Shown in pieces: positions 46,300 to 56,577 of a stretch of DNA of 64,000 nucleotides. The notes under the pieces are model-generated. The model did not search any database. It was not told where the DNA came from and saw nothing but the letters and a program-made list of their open reading frames with translations. Location of the stretch: contig NKYR01000020.1 in NCBI GenBank assembly GCA_003184365.1, positions 68,116 through 132,115 of the forward strand, written 5' to 3'. The DNA is from Evernia prunastri. Lineage: Eukaryota > Ascomycota > Lecanoromycetes > Lecanorales > Parmeliaceae. The translations under genes were made by a program, and so were the position numbers. The first letter of the stretch is position 1. Each line of letters opens with the position of its first letter.

Positions 46300-48756
46300 A
46301 TGAACTCCGAGAAACAGAATGGCTTCGTCAATCGCCGACCCATCGCAAACACCACCACACCATCTCCCAGATGGGCAGGAAGTGGCAATGGGCTAGCAAG
46401 CGGTGCAGCATCTCCGGCCATCAATGGGTCCTCTACCCGTCGAAGAGAAGGGGGAGTGCATGGTTTAGGCGACGATAACGAATACTTGCCTGAAGATGTC
46501 GCAACACCCGTCAAGACTTTCTTGAGCTCCAACATCACACCTCGCTCAGGCTCCAGGAAGGCAAGAGTTGAGAGCGCGTCATCAACGCCGAATGGTACTC
46601 CAAACGGAACCTTCAGCAATTCGAGACCGGTCTCTTCTATCGAGAGACGTGAAAATCCTTCAGAGGATGCGCGGGCTACAAGTGGACTGGGTTTGAGAAT
46701 TTCAACGTCGGGGCGGAGGTCAAGAGCATCCAGTGTAATCAGCGATGGGCCGGGATCGTCCGTCTCGTCAAGGCCACGTCTGTTGGAGCGAAAAGATTCA
46801 GTCACGAGGACGACTAGCCCCGAGACATCACCAAAGTTTGTATATGCGAACGATGTCAAAGCGAGTATGCCATCAAGGCCTACAGTGGGGAGGTCACTGT
46901 CAAAAGGGCGCTTACCAGCATACTGGCAGTCCAAGGATGGGGATATATCAAACGGAAGAACTTCATCTATGAGCAACAGCTCTACCCTTGAAGAGCCGAA
47001 GCCCAAGTTCTTTTACGCCAATGATCCCCCTAATGAGTCAAAACCTCCGCGACTTTCCAACAGTAACTCCTCCAGCAGGCCACCGCTTCAGACCATCTAC
47101 AGCGCGCACGCGGCCTCGAGCCCTCCGAGGGCGGCTTCGCCACTCAAGGAGGAAGTTCTGCCACGTAGGTCTTCTATCAACAAGCCTTCACCTCGACGCC
47201 ATACTCGATTGGTCTCAAACGGTGGCACTGAGATCAAGCAACCGGAGACAACTTCTGGCAGTACGGATATTGCGCGGAGATCTAGCACTAATTCCCCTAG
47301 GCAATCACCTAGACAAGCTCGTGCTAGCTCCCATACGCGATCCTCCAGCGCTCAGTCGGCTGGGCCAAGTCCACGCCGGAGATCAAGCATAGCCCTCTCG
47401 CATACGAGTCCAGTAGCAGCTGAGCAGGCTAGGACCACTTCAATGGTTGTATCGAATGGCGCTCTACCACACAGTGTCAACCCTCCAGCTGCAACCCAGG
47501 AACTCGCCTCGACCCAGCATTCAGGGCAGCCACAAAGCCCAACAAAATCTCCGGTCGTTGGCCAGAGCAAAATTGATCAGATGAACGAGCTAGCTGCCAA
47601 CGCTCGACGTGAACGAAAGGTCCTCGACCTGGAAATCAGCAACTCTTCCCTCTTGGCAATCAACCGCACCCTTGAGCGCGAGATGCGCAAACAGAACGCC
47701 GAGCTGCGTCGTTACCGTCGGCTCAGCCGTTCCGGACGTCTGTCAGTGATGCCTAAGTCACGGTCTGCCTCTGGGAGGATGTCTTTCTTGCCCGAAAGCG
47801 CAGAAGATTCAGCCAACGAGACCTCGCCATCAGGGTCTGAGAACGGGGAAAATGACCAAGACGATATCTTATCCGACATCTCTTCTCCTTCCACCGCCAG
47901 CTCGCGCCCTTCTTCGCCCACCTCCCGAGCAGGTCGCGCTCGCTTCCGGGACCCCAAACGGCCCGAACTTGACCTTGCCGCCCACCGCGCCCTCCTCCTC
48001 GACGACCAAAAGCTCAACCAGTCCATCAAACGATGTCTCGCGCAGACCGAATCCCTCATAGCTTCGGGCAAAACCGCGCTCCAAAGCCAAGCCCGAGCTT
48101 CAACACCTGAAAATTTAGGTGGTCGAGTTCTAACGCCCGACGATACTGAAGATTCAATATTCGGACAAGGCCAGGGACTATTAAGCCCGAGTCCGTGGAC
48201 TGGCGGCAATCCATTCGAGCGCAGCCTAGGGAGTACTGGAAGTCTAGATGGTGGCTTAGAGACGCCTGATTACTCGAAGTGGGGTCCTCCCACGGAGGTG
48301 CAAACGCCATTCGCAGAGCTGGGCGACCTCATGGCGTCAGATGAGCTCAACGGAGCCGCAGCAATGGACATCCTGGACGTGTCTGGGAAGAACGAGGACT
48401 ATGGCGTTGAAGCCGCAGCACGAGCCTTGGTCGACCAGGCAGGAAATCCCGACAGCGAGTCCAACCTCGACGAACGCCGCAGCGATGGCGAGATCTCCCT
48501 CGATGGCATAGACGACAGCCTAGACAGCTCCTCCCTCGACGACGAACCCCAGCCGCAGGACCCGCCCTCGTCGGAAAAGGAAGAAGAAGACTTCTCCCGC
48601 CCGTCGAGTCCGTCGAGGATCCTGAACGCGATGAGGCCGCCCGACGCCAAGTCCGACATGGCCGGAAACGTACCCGGGAACAGGGGCAGCATGCAGAACC
48701 TCGGGCACTATCTGCAGGCGTTTTCGATCTTCGGGGCGGGGCAGTCGCAGGCTTGA
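46300..48756 (+). CDS. Ser/Pro-rich fungal protein with central coiled coil
   Basis: Single exon, 818 aa from the ATG at 46300 (the open frame extends upstream without ATG). Residues 1-420 are a disordered Ser/Pro/Arg region with repeated KF(V/F)YAND motifs (SPKFVYAND, KPKFFYAND) and many SP sites that could be phosphorylated. A coiled coil lies at about 422-480 (QMNELAANARRERKVLDLEI, then NRTLEREMRKQNAELRRYRR). A short helical block DLAAHRALLLDDQKLNQSIK follows, then an acidic tail. I recognise it as a conserved filamentous-fungal protein without firm function. The architecture would suit a cytoskeletal or septation scaffold, but that is a guess. Confidence 0.75.
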   Translation: MNSEKQNGFVNRRPIANTTTPSPRWAGSGNGLASGAASPAINGSSTRRREGGVHGLGDDNEYLPEDVATPVKTFLSSNITPRSGSRKARVESASSTPNGTPNGTFSNSRPVSSIERRENPSEDARATSGLGLRISTSGRRSRASSVISDGPGSSVSSRPRLLERKDSVTRTTSPETSPKFVYANDVKASMPSRPTVGRSLSKGRLPAYWQSKDGDISNGRTSSMSNSSTLEEPKPKFFYANDPPNESKPPRLSNSNSSSRPPLQTIYSAHAASSPPRAASPLKEEVLPRRSSINKPSPRRHTRLVSNGGTEIKQPETTSGSTDIARRSSTNSPRQSPRQARASSHTRSSSAQSAGPSPRRRSSIALSHTSPVAAEQARTTSMVVSNGALPHSVNPPAATQELASTQHSGQPQSPTKSPVVGQSKIDQMNELAANARRERKVLDLEISNSSLLAINRTLEREMRKQNAELRRYRRLSRSGRLSVMPKSRSASGRMSFLPESAEDSANETSPSGSENGENDQDDILSDISSPSTASSRPSSPTSRAGRARFRDPKRPELDLAAHRALLLDDQKLNQSIKRCLAQTESLIASGKTALQSQARASTPENLGGRVLTPDDTEDSIFGQGQGLLSPSPWTGGNPFERSLGSTGSLDGGLETPDYSKWGPPTEVQTPFAELGDLMASDELNGAAAMDILDVSGKNEDYGVEAAARALVDQAGNPDSESNLDERRSDGEISLDGIDDSLDSSSLDDEPQPQDPPSSEKEEEDFSRPSSPSRILNAMRPPDAKSDMAGNVPGNRGSMQNLGHYLQAFSIFGAGQSQA

Positions 48757-49505
48757 GTGAAGGGGGAAAATGGGATGCAACGAGACGGATGAGCAGATAT
48801 GGATGGATGGGGCAATGGGATAGAAACCGCATCGTGATGGTGTTTTGCAGGGGGGAGGGCGGGATTGACGGTTCCTGGTGTTGCATTTGGAGATACCCTT
48901 TTGATGTTGTATTATGTAGCCAAGGTGTTCTGGCGGCTCCTTACTCTTCACTCTCGGAGATGAGATAATCCTTTCGATGTACTTACTCTACGTCCCACTG
49001 TTGTCCACGTACGACTGTCGACGTCGTTCCTGATTCCCAAACAACGTAGAAAGCAAGCATAGCAGATTCTAACCGATGTATTATGGTTCAAAGGATGAAA
49101 TGGGCAATGGACAATATATCGCAAGACTTTTCATTCTGGATCTAACCTGCATACTGACGAAAGCACCCCTAAAGCAAGATACCGCAGAAATCACCGCATT
49201 AAAAGCACCGGTTGACAATCTAACGTCCCCTGAAACTACCACTTCCACCTTCGCAATCTGTTCTCCACCTATCGCATATCCATTCTGGGAGATTGTATTC
49301 AATGTAGTTCTTTTTTTTGTTGTGTATTTTTTTTTCCTGGCCTCCACTTCACCGTCTCCTCATCAGCTTCATCGTTCGGGTCGTCGCTGCGGTGCGTTTC
49401 CCGCTTGCTGGCCACAAGGTTCGCGGCGTAGCTTCCCCTAATATACCTACCCATCGGTGTGTGTCCCCACCAGTAATGTGTTGTTATTTCAAAGATCGCC
49501 ACCCT
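48757..49505. other. Intergenic, convergent 3' ends
   Basis: Between the coiled-coil and split-PIN genes. It has two T-rich runs near 49310-49335; otherwise nothing. Confidence 0.5.
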
Positions 49506-52085
49506 TTACGAAGGAGTCCATAGTCTTCCTCTGCCACGGGCGGATGCTCTAGTGGACCCCGACTTCAACACGTAATCCACGTCATTGATGGACGGTCTCG
49601 GCTCGATGGATTCCGGCTCTTGCAAGTACTGGTCGGGCGGTGCTCGAGCTATGCTGGTCCTAGGCGCGAAGTCCCTTGGCACAAATTCGGAGGCCTCAAA
49701 GACTTTGGGCCTCGGTGCTCGCGGTTTGGAATCTCGCACAGGTCTTGGCGGTCTGGGTACGAACTCACTCGCCTCATAGACTCTGGGCTGGGGTGTATTT
49801 GGCTTCCACTGCGCGTTTGGCGAGCTAGACCTGGGCGCACTGTATGAAAATTCAGGCAGTTTAGGTTGAAACTGTGCTGTTGAAAAGGCGGTCTGAGGCA
49901 CAGATCCCGCAGACTTTGTCATGCCAGACTGGGGAATTTGTGAATCGGGAAAAACTGCTGCAGTGGGTGCTCTAGACTCAACATGTGTGGACGTCACTTC
50001 TTCAGCCTTGGCCGCCGGTGCTGCTCGAGGACTTGTCCGCGGTGCTTGACGTCGGTTTTTCGAAGCATCTTTCGGTGCCGGCCCCGGAACGGGAGTGAGA
50101 CGTTGGGAACTCTCTTGAGGAGAGTTACGCGGTGGGCTCGTACGGGCAAGTTGCCGAGACGAGCTGCGAGGTATCTGAGCTGTTTGGGCGTTTGAAATAT
50201 TGCCTCGATTTCGATGATTAGAATGACCGTTGGGGTTGTGTTGAGGTCGATGGCTTGGTTTGAGGTTGACGCGGAAGTCACGCCCAAAAGCATCTGGATC
50301 AATGACTGTAGGAGAGATGACGGGTTGCGGATGCGCATGGCCAACAAGTGATGGGTTAGGGCTGTGCCTTGCTGCTTTCCCTTTGGTTTGAGGTTTGGCC
50401 GACGCTTTCTGTGGACTCTGACTGGCAGGCTTCTGCTGAGACTGTTCCTTTGGTGTGGAAGGACGTGAGCCTTGCTGAGCGGGTTTCTGTTGGGCGGACA
50501 AGCGCTTCGGCTGGGGTATGAAGACCACTACCTCTTCATCGCTGTCCTCGGGCTCTTGTGCAGCTTCCGATGCTGACGTCGACTGGGTAGCAGTATGTTT
50601 GGATGAAGAGGTGCCGTTAATGGTCTGGAATGCCGATATGGGCTGAGAAAATTCCACGTTCTGAGGCTGAGGTAGGGGAGTCTTCGCCGGCGAGCGTTGT
50701 CCAGGATGCTCCGAGGCTGGTTGATTGGCTATAACGAATTCGTTGTTGCCCCCGTCAAGGTCAAGGCCGCTAACTGACCCGCTTAGGTGCTTCTCAGGAT
50801 CCCACTGGACAAGGCTATCCACGAGGGTTTTGATGGATTCAAAGCTCTTGGCGGGACTCTGTGAGAGATTCTCTGCTGCCAGACTAGCGGCTGTCTCTAC
50901 CACGTGCTCTTTAGCCTTGCCCTCACCACCATCGACATCCACCGAGAACTTATTTTCCTCTAAGTCGAATCTCTGCTTCTCAAGTTCCGGCTCATGGACG
51001 AGGCTACTGGCATCAGTGTTCGCGGTGCCTTCGCTGGAGACGGAGTTGTCCATGACATCCTCGTCCTTGAAAAGGTCTTTGTCAGCGTTCTCTGGAATAC
51101 CGTCCTCCCCATTTGCTTCTTCGATGGGGACAAAGACACGCTTTTGCTGTATGCCAAACTCCCTCTCTAGATCCCCGAAAGTCTCAAGACCAGTCTTGCT
51201 GGTCTTACTTGCGATGGTGCTGGCGACTTCTTTGTATGATCGAATAATGATGTTGAGTGATTGAGCAACGGATCGTGTCTCAGTCTGGTCGCTCAAAAGG
51301 AACACTTGGTTGGCATCATTGCGCTCGATGCTTTCGTGCAGACGCCAGAGGGCACAGCTCATCAATGGGCGTAATGCCCCTGGAACATCCTTTGCCGATA
51401 TCTTTGGGGTGTCCTTCTTGACCTTCCATGGGTGTACTTCGCTTCCAGCGGCTCGAGCTACCAGCTTTGGTTTCGTAGGCACTGGAATTGAACGATTAGC
51501 GATAAATGAGATCTGGATTTGGTTTCAATGCACCTTTCGACACCATTTTCTCTGATATTCCGTTGGCCAGGTTCTGCTTCCTTCGCAAAGCCTCTGCCCA
51601 CGATGCCGGAGGCCCCTCAAGGGCCTCCGGCTTCTCTTCTTCCGCATCAAGGTCTTTCCATGGCGTGTATTGTTCATTTGACTGTTGGAAATGAAGAGCT
51701 TCATTGTTCTCTGTTTCCTGAAAGTACACTCGCTGTTCCGAATCAGCGTCTTGTTCTTTCCTGTTTTTCGACCTCCCAAGGTATTCCCGCGCTACACGAG
51801 GATTAATGTCGAAGGCGGGATATTCCTTTTTCGGTGGCTTGCCCAAGGACCGGGATCTAGGGGCTTCTTTCGTTGTCGGCTTCAGCTCCATAGACTTCTG
51901 GTAGAGCTGCTCGACTTGTTCGATTGCTGGAATTACTTAGTAAGGCTGAAAGTAGCCGCGCTAGGTGCTGACCCACTGCATGATGGCACAATAAGGCGTA
52001 GTTGACCACTGTAGATCCATTTCTTGATATCTTGAATACGATCAACGAACGTTTTGGCGTCTACGACGCAAATTGGAGTCTCCAT
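49506..52085 (-). CDS. PIN-domain-like protein with long disordered region
   Basis: Three exons (51977-52085, 51534-51926, 49506-51481) give 825 aa. The first ~55 residues (METPICVVDAKTFVDRIQDI then LRLIVPSCTIEQVEQLYQKS) look like the start of a PIN nuclease fold, with Asp9 in the position of the first metal ligand. The matching second half (VFLLSDQTETRSVAQSL, Asp at about 232) appears only after an inserted ~150-residue segment. The remaining ~550 residues are disordered, rich in Ser, Pro, Gln and Arg, with repeated VFEASEFVPR motifs near the C-terminus. PIN proteins cut or bind RNA (for example Nmd4 and SMG6 in mRNA decay); the exact orthologue is unclear. Confidence 0.7.
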
Positions 52086-52535
52086 TTTGGCGGCGAGTGC
52101 AAAATGTACGGTATTGAGTGCGGTCTCATCGAGATGGTCTCATTGTTGATGTAGGCCCAGCTGGAGGACCTACTCTGCTAGTGAGTAAGATGTTTCTCTC
52201 ATAACGGCCTCGAGGAATTTCTTGTGGGTGTGGTGTGAGGCGACTGCCGTCAAGTACGCACCTAGGACAAGTGTTGCTTGCAAATGAGGGCATCTATACA
52301 TGTTGAGTAGACGATCCGGCCCCTCGATTTCTCAAGAGGCTTATGTGAGGGCCTTTCTCAAACATGAGGCTTTGAAGAGATGTGAGTCAGGAAGAAGTAG
52401 TAGGAGGTTGAGGTGGTGACATGTGAAGCGAGAGACAGAATCAAAGAGTTGAAGAGGAGTGCGACACAAATGGAGAACCTTAATATCCAGCCAGAGGCGG
52501 GAGCTAAGCCTCTTCATCGCTTGGCATGCGCTAGT
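52086..52535. other. Divergent promoter region
   Basis: Between the split-PIN gene and the small HTH-like gene. No named motif; ordinary sequence. Confidence 0.45.
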
Positions 52536-53256
52536 ATGAGCCAATCGAATTTCTCAAGAGTCCGATCTCGCCCGAGTGCCTTTACCTCTTCCCCATCTGC
52601 AGCTAGATCTGCCTCACCTAAGGTATCCACCTGTCCGTCGCCGTATCAATATAAGCATCCCAGTGAATCAGAATACGAGATGTGACATCGAACCGAATCA
52701 GCAGCTTCCCTTTGCCATAACAGCTGCTCTCGAAGTCAGGATCGATTCTGAAGCTGTTGCTTCTAGATTGGGAGATACTCCCCATGCGGTTATCGAACGT
52801 GTGAAAACATTGAAGAAGCAAGCCGGAGCTCATGACCATAGCAATATAAATACCCCAATGACCAAAGTTCTACGAGTCAAAAAGGCGAAGGTGGTTGAGC
52901 CAGATGAAAAAATCGCTACGGATATTTTATCAGCTACGGATCGAGTCGAGAAATCTACGCAAGCTCAGGCTTCTACTACCACTTCTGTAGGTAGTGGTAA
53001 TGGCTCCGGAGAGATTCGTTCGACAGACGAATCCTCAACAAAGAGTATATCCGCTAGTGAAGGTGCCGACAGAAACAGCAAATCCTCTGGCAGAGGCTTA
53101 CTACCCGTAACGCATAGACAAGCTGTCGGGACTTCTCACGCACAACCGGTTATATCCCTTGGGCAAGTACTGCTCGAAGAGCGAAGCCAGGGCAAATCAC
53201 ACAAAACTCAAGGATTCTCATCGCAGGAAACGCCCCAGCCATTCCTCGACAGATGA
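52536..53256 (+). CDS. Small protein with Myb/HTH-like segment
   Basis: Proposed as two exons (52536-52622, 52702-53256) giving 213 aa. Exon 1 encodes a Ser/Arg-rich leader starting MSQSNFSRVRSRPSAF. Exon 2 begins QLPFAITAALEVRIDSEAVA and continues RLGDTPHAVIERVKTLKKQA. That stretch is a helix-turn-helix pattern seen in many short Pezizomycotina nuclear proteins (hydrophobic helix, VASRLG, TPxAVxxR, LKKQA). A Lys-rich stretch (VLRVKKAKVVEP) and a Ser/Thr/Gly-rich disordered tail follow. The 79-nt intron is inferred (GTATCC donor, AATCAG acceptor); the open frame upstream of exon 2 lacks an ATG, which supports it. Function unknown, DNA binding possible. Confidence 0.55.
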
Positions 53257-54145
53257 CACCATACCACTGTGATTGGAAGACGCAACGCTTGGAATTTCGA
53301 CAACCAGACAGGGTACCGAAGATGGACAAGAGCTTTTTCTCATGTCCGGCCGTTGGTCATGTCAGCAGAGTGTGTATAGCATAAACGGTGTGATGAGAGA
53401 GATCTGACAGTCGAAGTGACCGAGCTGTCTGAAAAGACGTAGGTTTATGAGCAAGGGAAACAGAGATTCCCTTGCGGCGGAACCGAAGGCTGAACCGAAG
53501 TCTGGGACATCTCTACCGCTTATCCAACCTGATAGACTTGTTTGGGTTTTCTTCACAAGCATCCGCTGTGTGTTTGGGTGTACTCTGCTTCATCTGATAA
53601 TGATTCAAGGAGACTTTACAGCAACTGTTTTGATCAATTAAGGTGCATAACCCGAAAAAGGTAGAAATTATCATCGGTCTTTCCCAAACAGCTTCCTCTT
53701 TCTGCAATGAACCCATTTTTTCGCGTCATCAATCTTCACAATGCAGTATTATTTGGAGGGAGGAGCCGGATTTTTTAGGCCTATTGCTCTCCAATTGTGC
53801 ACAAAAGGAAAGAAAGGGCTTCGCAGAAGAAAGAGCTTCCATTTGTTTGGGACTTTGAGTATGAATTACGGCTATGGCCCGGTAGACAGTAGGATCTTCC
53901 AGCAAGCATCCCGGAAAAGCCACCGCCGAAGTTAAAGTATACTTTCCTTTACAGACATCTTAAAAACCCATGTTTGAAAAATATTAGCATTGGTGAGAAC
54001 CCTGGTGACCCCGCCCCAAACCCCGGATTGCGGATATAGAGTAAACTCTGCAAACTTTGTTGTGACACATACTTGGTTGTATCGGATTGGCCACGACCAT
54101 CCTCCTCTTCCTTCCAGCATTATCCCAAAGCCGGAGGGTTCAAAC
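53257..54145. other. Intergenic with repeat element copy A
   Basis: No gene. The central part (about 53525-53935) is a degraded copy of the element described at 55520-56190. Confidence 0.5.
53525..53935 (+). mobile_element. Degraded inverted-repeat element, copy A
   Basis: It shares with copy C the blocks gggtgtactctgcttcatct, ctttcccaaa.agct, cggattttt, gctctccaa, aggcttcg-agaagaaa, and catt.tttgggactt in the same order. The left end matches the terminal repeat of copy C; the right terminal repeat is not recognisable. Confidence 0.6.
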
Positions 54146-55277
54146 ATGGCGACTGATTCTCCATCCACACAAGATGATTACGTCCTGAGTCGTAGCTATG
54201 CAGCTTCTGCTCGGTACATCTGCCGTTCAAAACCGCGCAAGCACGTTGCTGACGCAACCTCGTCAGGCTCAACCTTCAACATTACCTATGGACAAGCTCC
54301 ATGAACCACCAATTGCTGCACCCAACCATCCCGGTGGCCAATGAGCACCTGACGGTAGCCGACGTCGGGACGGGAACTGGGTACGCTCAAGATCCCGGTG
54401 TGCAGCATCTTGCGCACGGGCTGATGCTGTCCGTCCAGGATTTGGCTACTCGACCTGGCTCGCCAGCACCCGCCAACGGCCCACTTCGACGGCCTGGACA
54501 TCAGCCTGGACCAAACCCCTCCCAAGGAGCGGCTCCCTGCGAACGTCAGCTTCCGCAGCTACGATGTCTACGACGCACCTCCCCGGGATCTCGTCGAAAA
54601 GTACGATGTGGTCCATGTGCGCCACCTCACCTTGGTGGTCAAGGAAGACGACCCGACTCCGGTTCTTCACAATCTTCTCAAGATGCTCAGTGCGTCTCTT
54701 CCCCTTGCCCTTGGGGTCATGCGTTACACATGAATGGGCGCGAGAGACACACTACTCTCGCTACTGACTTGCACATGTGTTCGTAGAGCCAGGTGGCTAT
54801 CTGCAGTGGGGTGAATACGACCTGCTTAACCGTCGAATAGACACCATTCAGCCCGAGTGCCCGACTGCGGAAATGAAAGGGCTCCACGAACGGTTGCAAG
54901 ACCTCCTTCATACGCCCTATATGTCGTATGTCTTTGTCCACCTGACTGTCGATATTTTCACTCTAACTTTGCTCAGCTGGCCAAGACAGCTGGGTCAGAC
55001 CTTCGAGAGAGGCGGGCTACACAACGTCTCTTTTGAAGGGAAATGGATGGATCGCAGCTACCTTGGGTTTCAGCAGGATGTCAATTTGCTCGTGTACGAG
55101 GAGCTGATTGACATGTTCGCCAAGCGCCAAGGCACCACGAAGGAAATGATCAGGGAACTTCGAACGAGGCTTGATAAGGCTGCGGGCGAAAGCCGCAGTG
55201 GAGCGGTCTGGGATTTCGAGAGATTGGTGGCCGTGGGCCAAAAGCAAGGCCAAAAGCAAGGCCAAAAGGCAATGTAG
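54146..55277 (+). CDS. SAM-dependent methyltransferase (UMTA/LaeA-like family)
   Basis: Five exons (54146-54213, 54267-54380, 54439-54689, 54787-54925, 54977-55277) give 290 aa. It begins MATDSPSTQDDYVLSRSYAA. SAM motif I is LTVADVGTGTGIWLLDLARQ (made by splicing), post-I is GLDISLDQTPP, motif II is KYDVVHVRHL, and LKPGGYLQWGEYD is motif III. This is the UMTA group of fungal methyltransferases, relatives of LaeA, common near secondary-metabolite genes; substrate unknown. Without splicing it looks broken, but all four introns have GT..AG ends and keep frame. The C-terminus is a small repeat (QKQGQKQGQK). Repeat elements lie on both sides, and an MFS gene follows in the same direction. Confidence 0.87.
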
Positions 55278-55519
55278 TCACATTAGTAGACAAGCGAAAC
55301 GATTGATTCCATCCCACCGGTCATACATTTGGAGACTATCCGCAGTCTCTGCAAGGCGTTTTCAAATCAAAGATCCTAATGCTTACGCCTGCGCAGCGTA
55401 GCTGACCCAATGCCGCAGAGCATCCCGAGGATGCTCTGCGATCCTACCACTTGAGACAGCCGTGCTTGTCTCGACAGCATCATGATCGGTGTCATAAATC
55501 GTTACCTTCAAATTCTTAC

Positions 55520-55784
55520 GGGTTATAGCCATAAAATCATACTTGAAGTCCTAATCATGAAGATTTTCCTTCTACGATGCTCTTTCTTCCTTATCTTTTG
55601 CGTGTTGTTTGATAAATTACACCAGAGACAACTTGAATCCTTCTGTGAAAGCTGTTCAGGAAAGCTTGGTGACATATCGCTTTCTTTTCGGGCTATGCGT
55701 CTGAAATGTTCAGATCATTCTAGCACAGGCGGTGTCAAAAGTTACCATCCTTCGAGTCTAATCCAGTCGTAGTTCAAACCAGTT
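55520..55784 (-). mobile_element. Degraded inverted-repeat element, copy B (inverted)
   Basis: Read on the minus strand it matches copy C: taacttttgacaccg, catttcag, agcttt.cc, and gaaggaaaatcttcat followed by ggacttc. It lies head-on against copy C. Confidence 0.65.
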
Positions 55785-56190
55785 GCGGATTCACATATAC
55801 ACTTCTATCAACTTATCTGGGTTGCCTTCACATGAAATTTGATATGGTTAAGGGCCTACTCTGCTTCATCTGGTGATAATTTAGGATTTAGATCAAATGT
55901 TCTGGACATTTCAGGGCCATGGTCCTAAAAAGAAATACTTTGTCACTGAACTTTCCCAAAAAGCTCGGATTTTTCTGGTGCATTGCCCTCTAAGAAATGC
56001 GTAACAAGGAAAAAGGCAGAGCTTCGTAAAAGGAAAATCTTCATTATTTGGGACTTCGATTATGGTGACTTTTGACACCGTCTGTGGATGGAAATCCCAA
56101 ATCATCACCAGATAAAGCAGAGTACACCCTTAACCACATCAGATTCTATGTGAAGACAACCCAAATAAATATGACGAGTCGAATCTGTGG
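55785..56190 (+). mobile_element. MITE-like element with ~100-bp terminal inverted repeats, copy C
   Basis: The left arm (55785-55889) and the reverse complement of the right arm (56091-56190) align over about 100 bp, sharing ggttaaggg..tactctgctt, atctggtgat and gggttg.cttcaca. The interior is about 200 bp, with no intact ORF. Size and structure fit a miniature inverted-repeat transposable element. Confidence 0.7.
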
Positions 56191-56577
56191 TAGAGGTAGA
56201 ATCCATTTTTGAATATAATAGCTACGGCGGGATTTGGTCCGATTGATTTTTACACCGATTGTGCAGTATCATCGAGAATATTGATCGGTTTGATCTTGCC
56301 GGACTGTTGGATGTCACCCGATTGGTTCAAGATGCTGACGTTTGCTTCTCCGCAGAAAGAGGTGGGCGGGGTCTTTCAATGAGTTGGGAGTCCCTCGGAA
56401 TCAAGCCATGCACTCGGCCTGCCTGCACAAGTATTTTCATACCTTACTCGCGAGTACGATCTTTTGTATCCTCCAGTCTTTGGCAATGCTCATGCCCTTT
56501 GCTCCCCTTTCCTGCCCTTTGTTCGACTGTTCTTCTCTTCGTACGGGTCCATTTCTCCAGACAGATAACGCGCCAGA

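Larger units (their letters stand above)
55278..56577. other. Intergenic filled with repeat element copies B and C
   Basis: 1.3 kb between the methyltransferase and MFS genes, mostly the two element copies listed. The remaining ~390 bp before the MFS start show no motif I can name. Confidence 0.5.

Noticed and set aside
54180..54800. Methyltransferase looked like a frameshifted pseudogene
   Set aside because: Four GT-AG introns restore motif I (VGTGTGIWLLD) and LKPGGY, with total exon length divisible by three.
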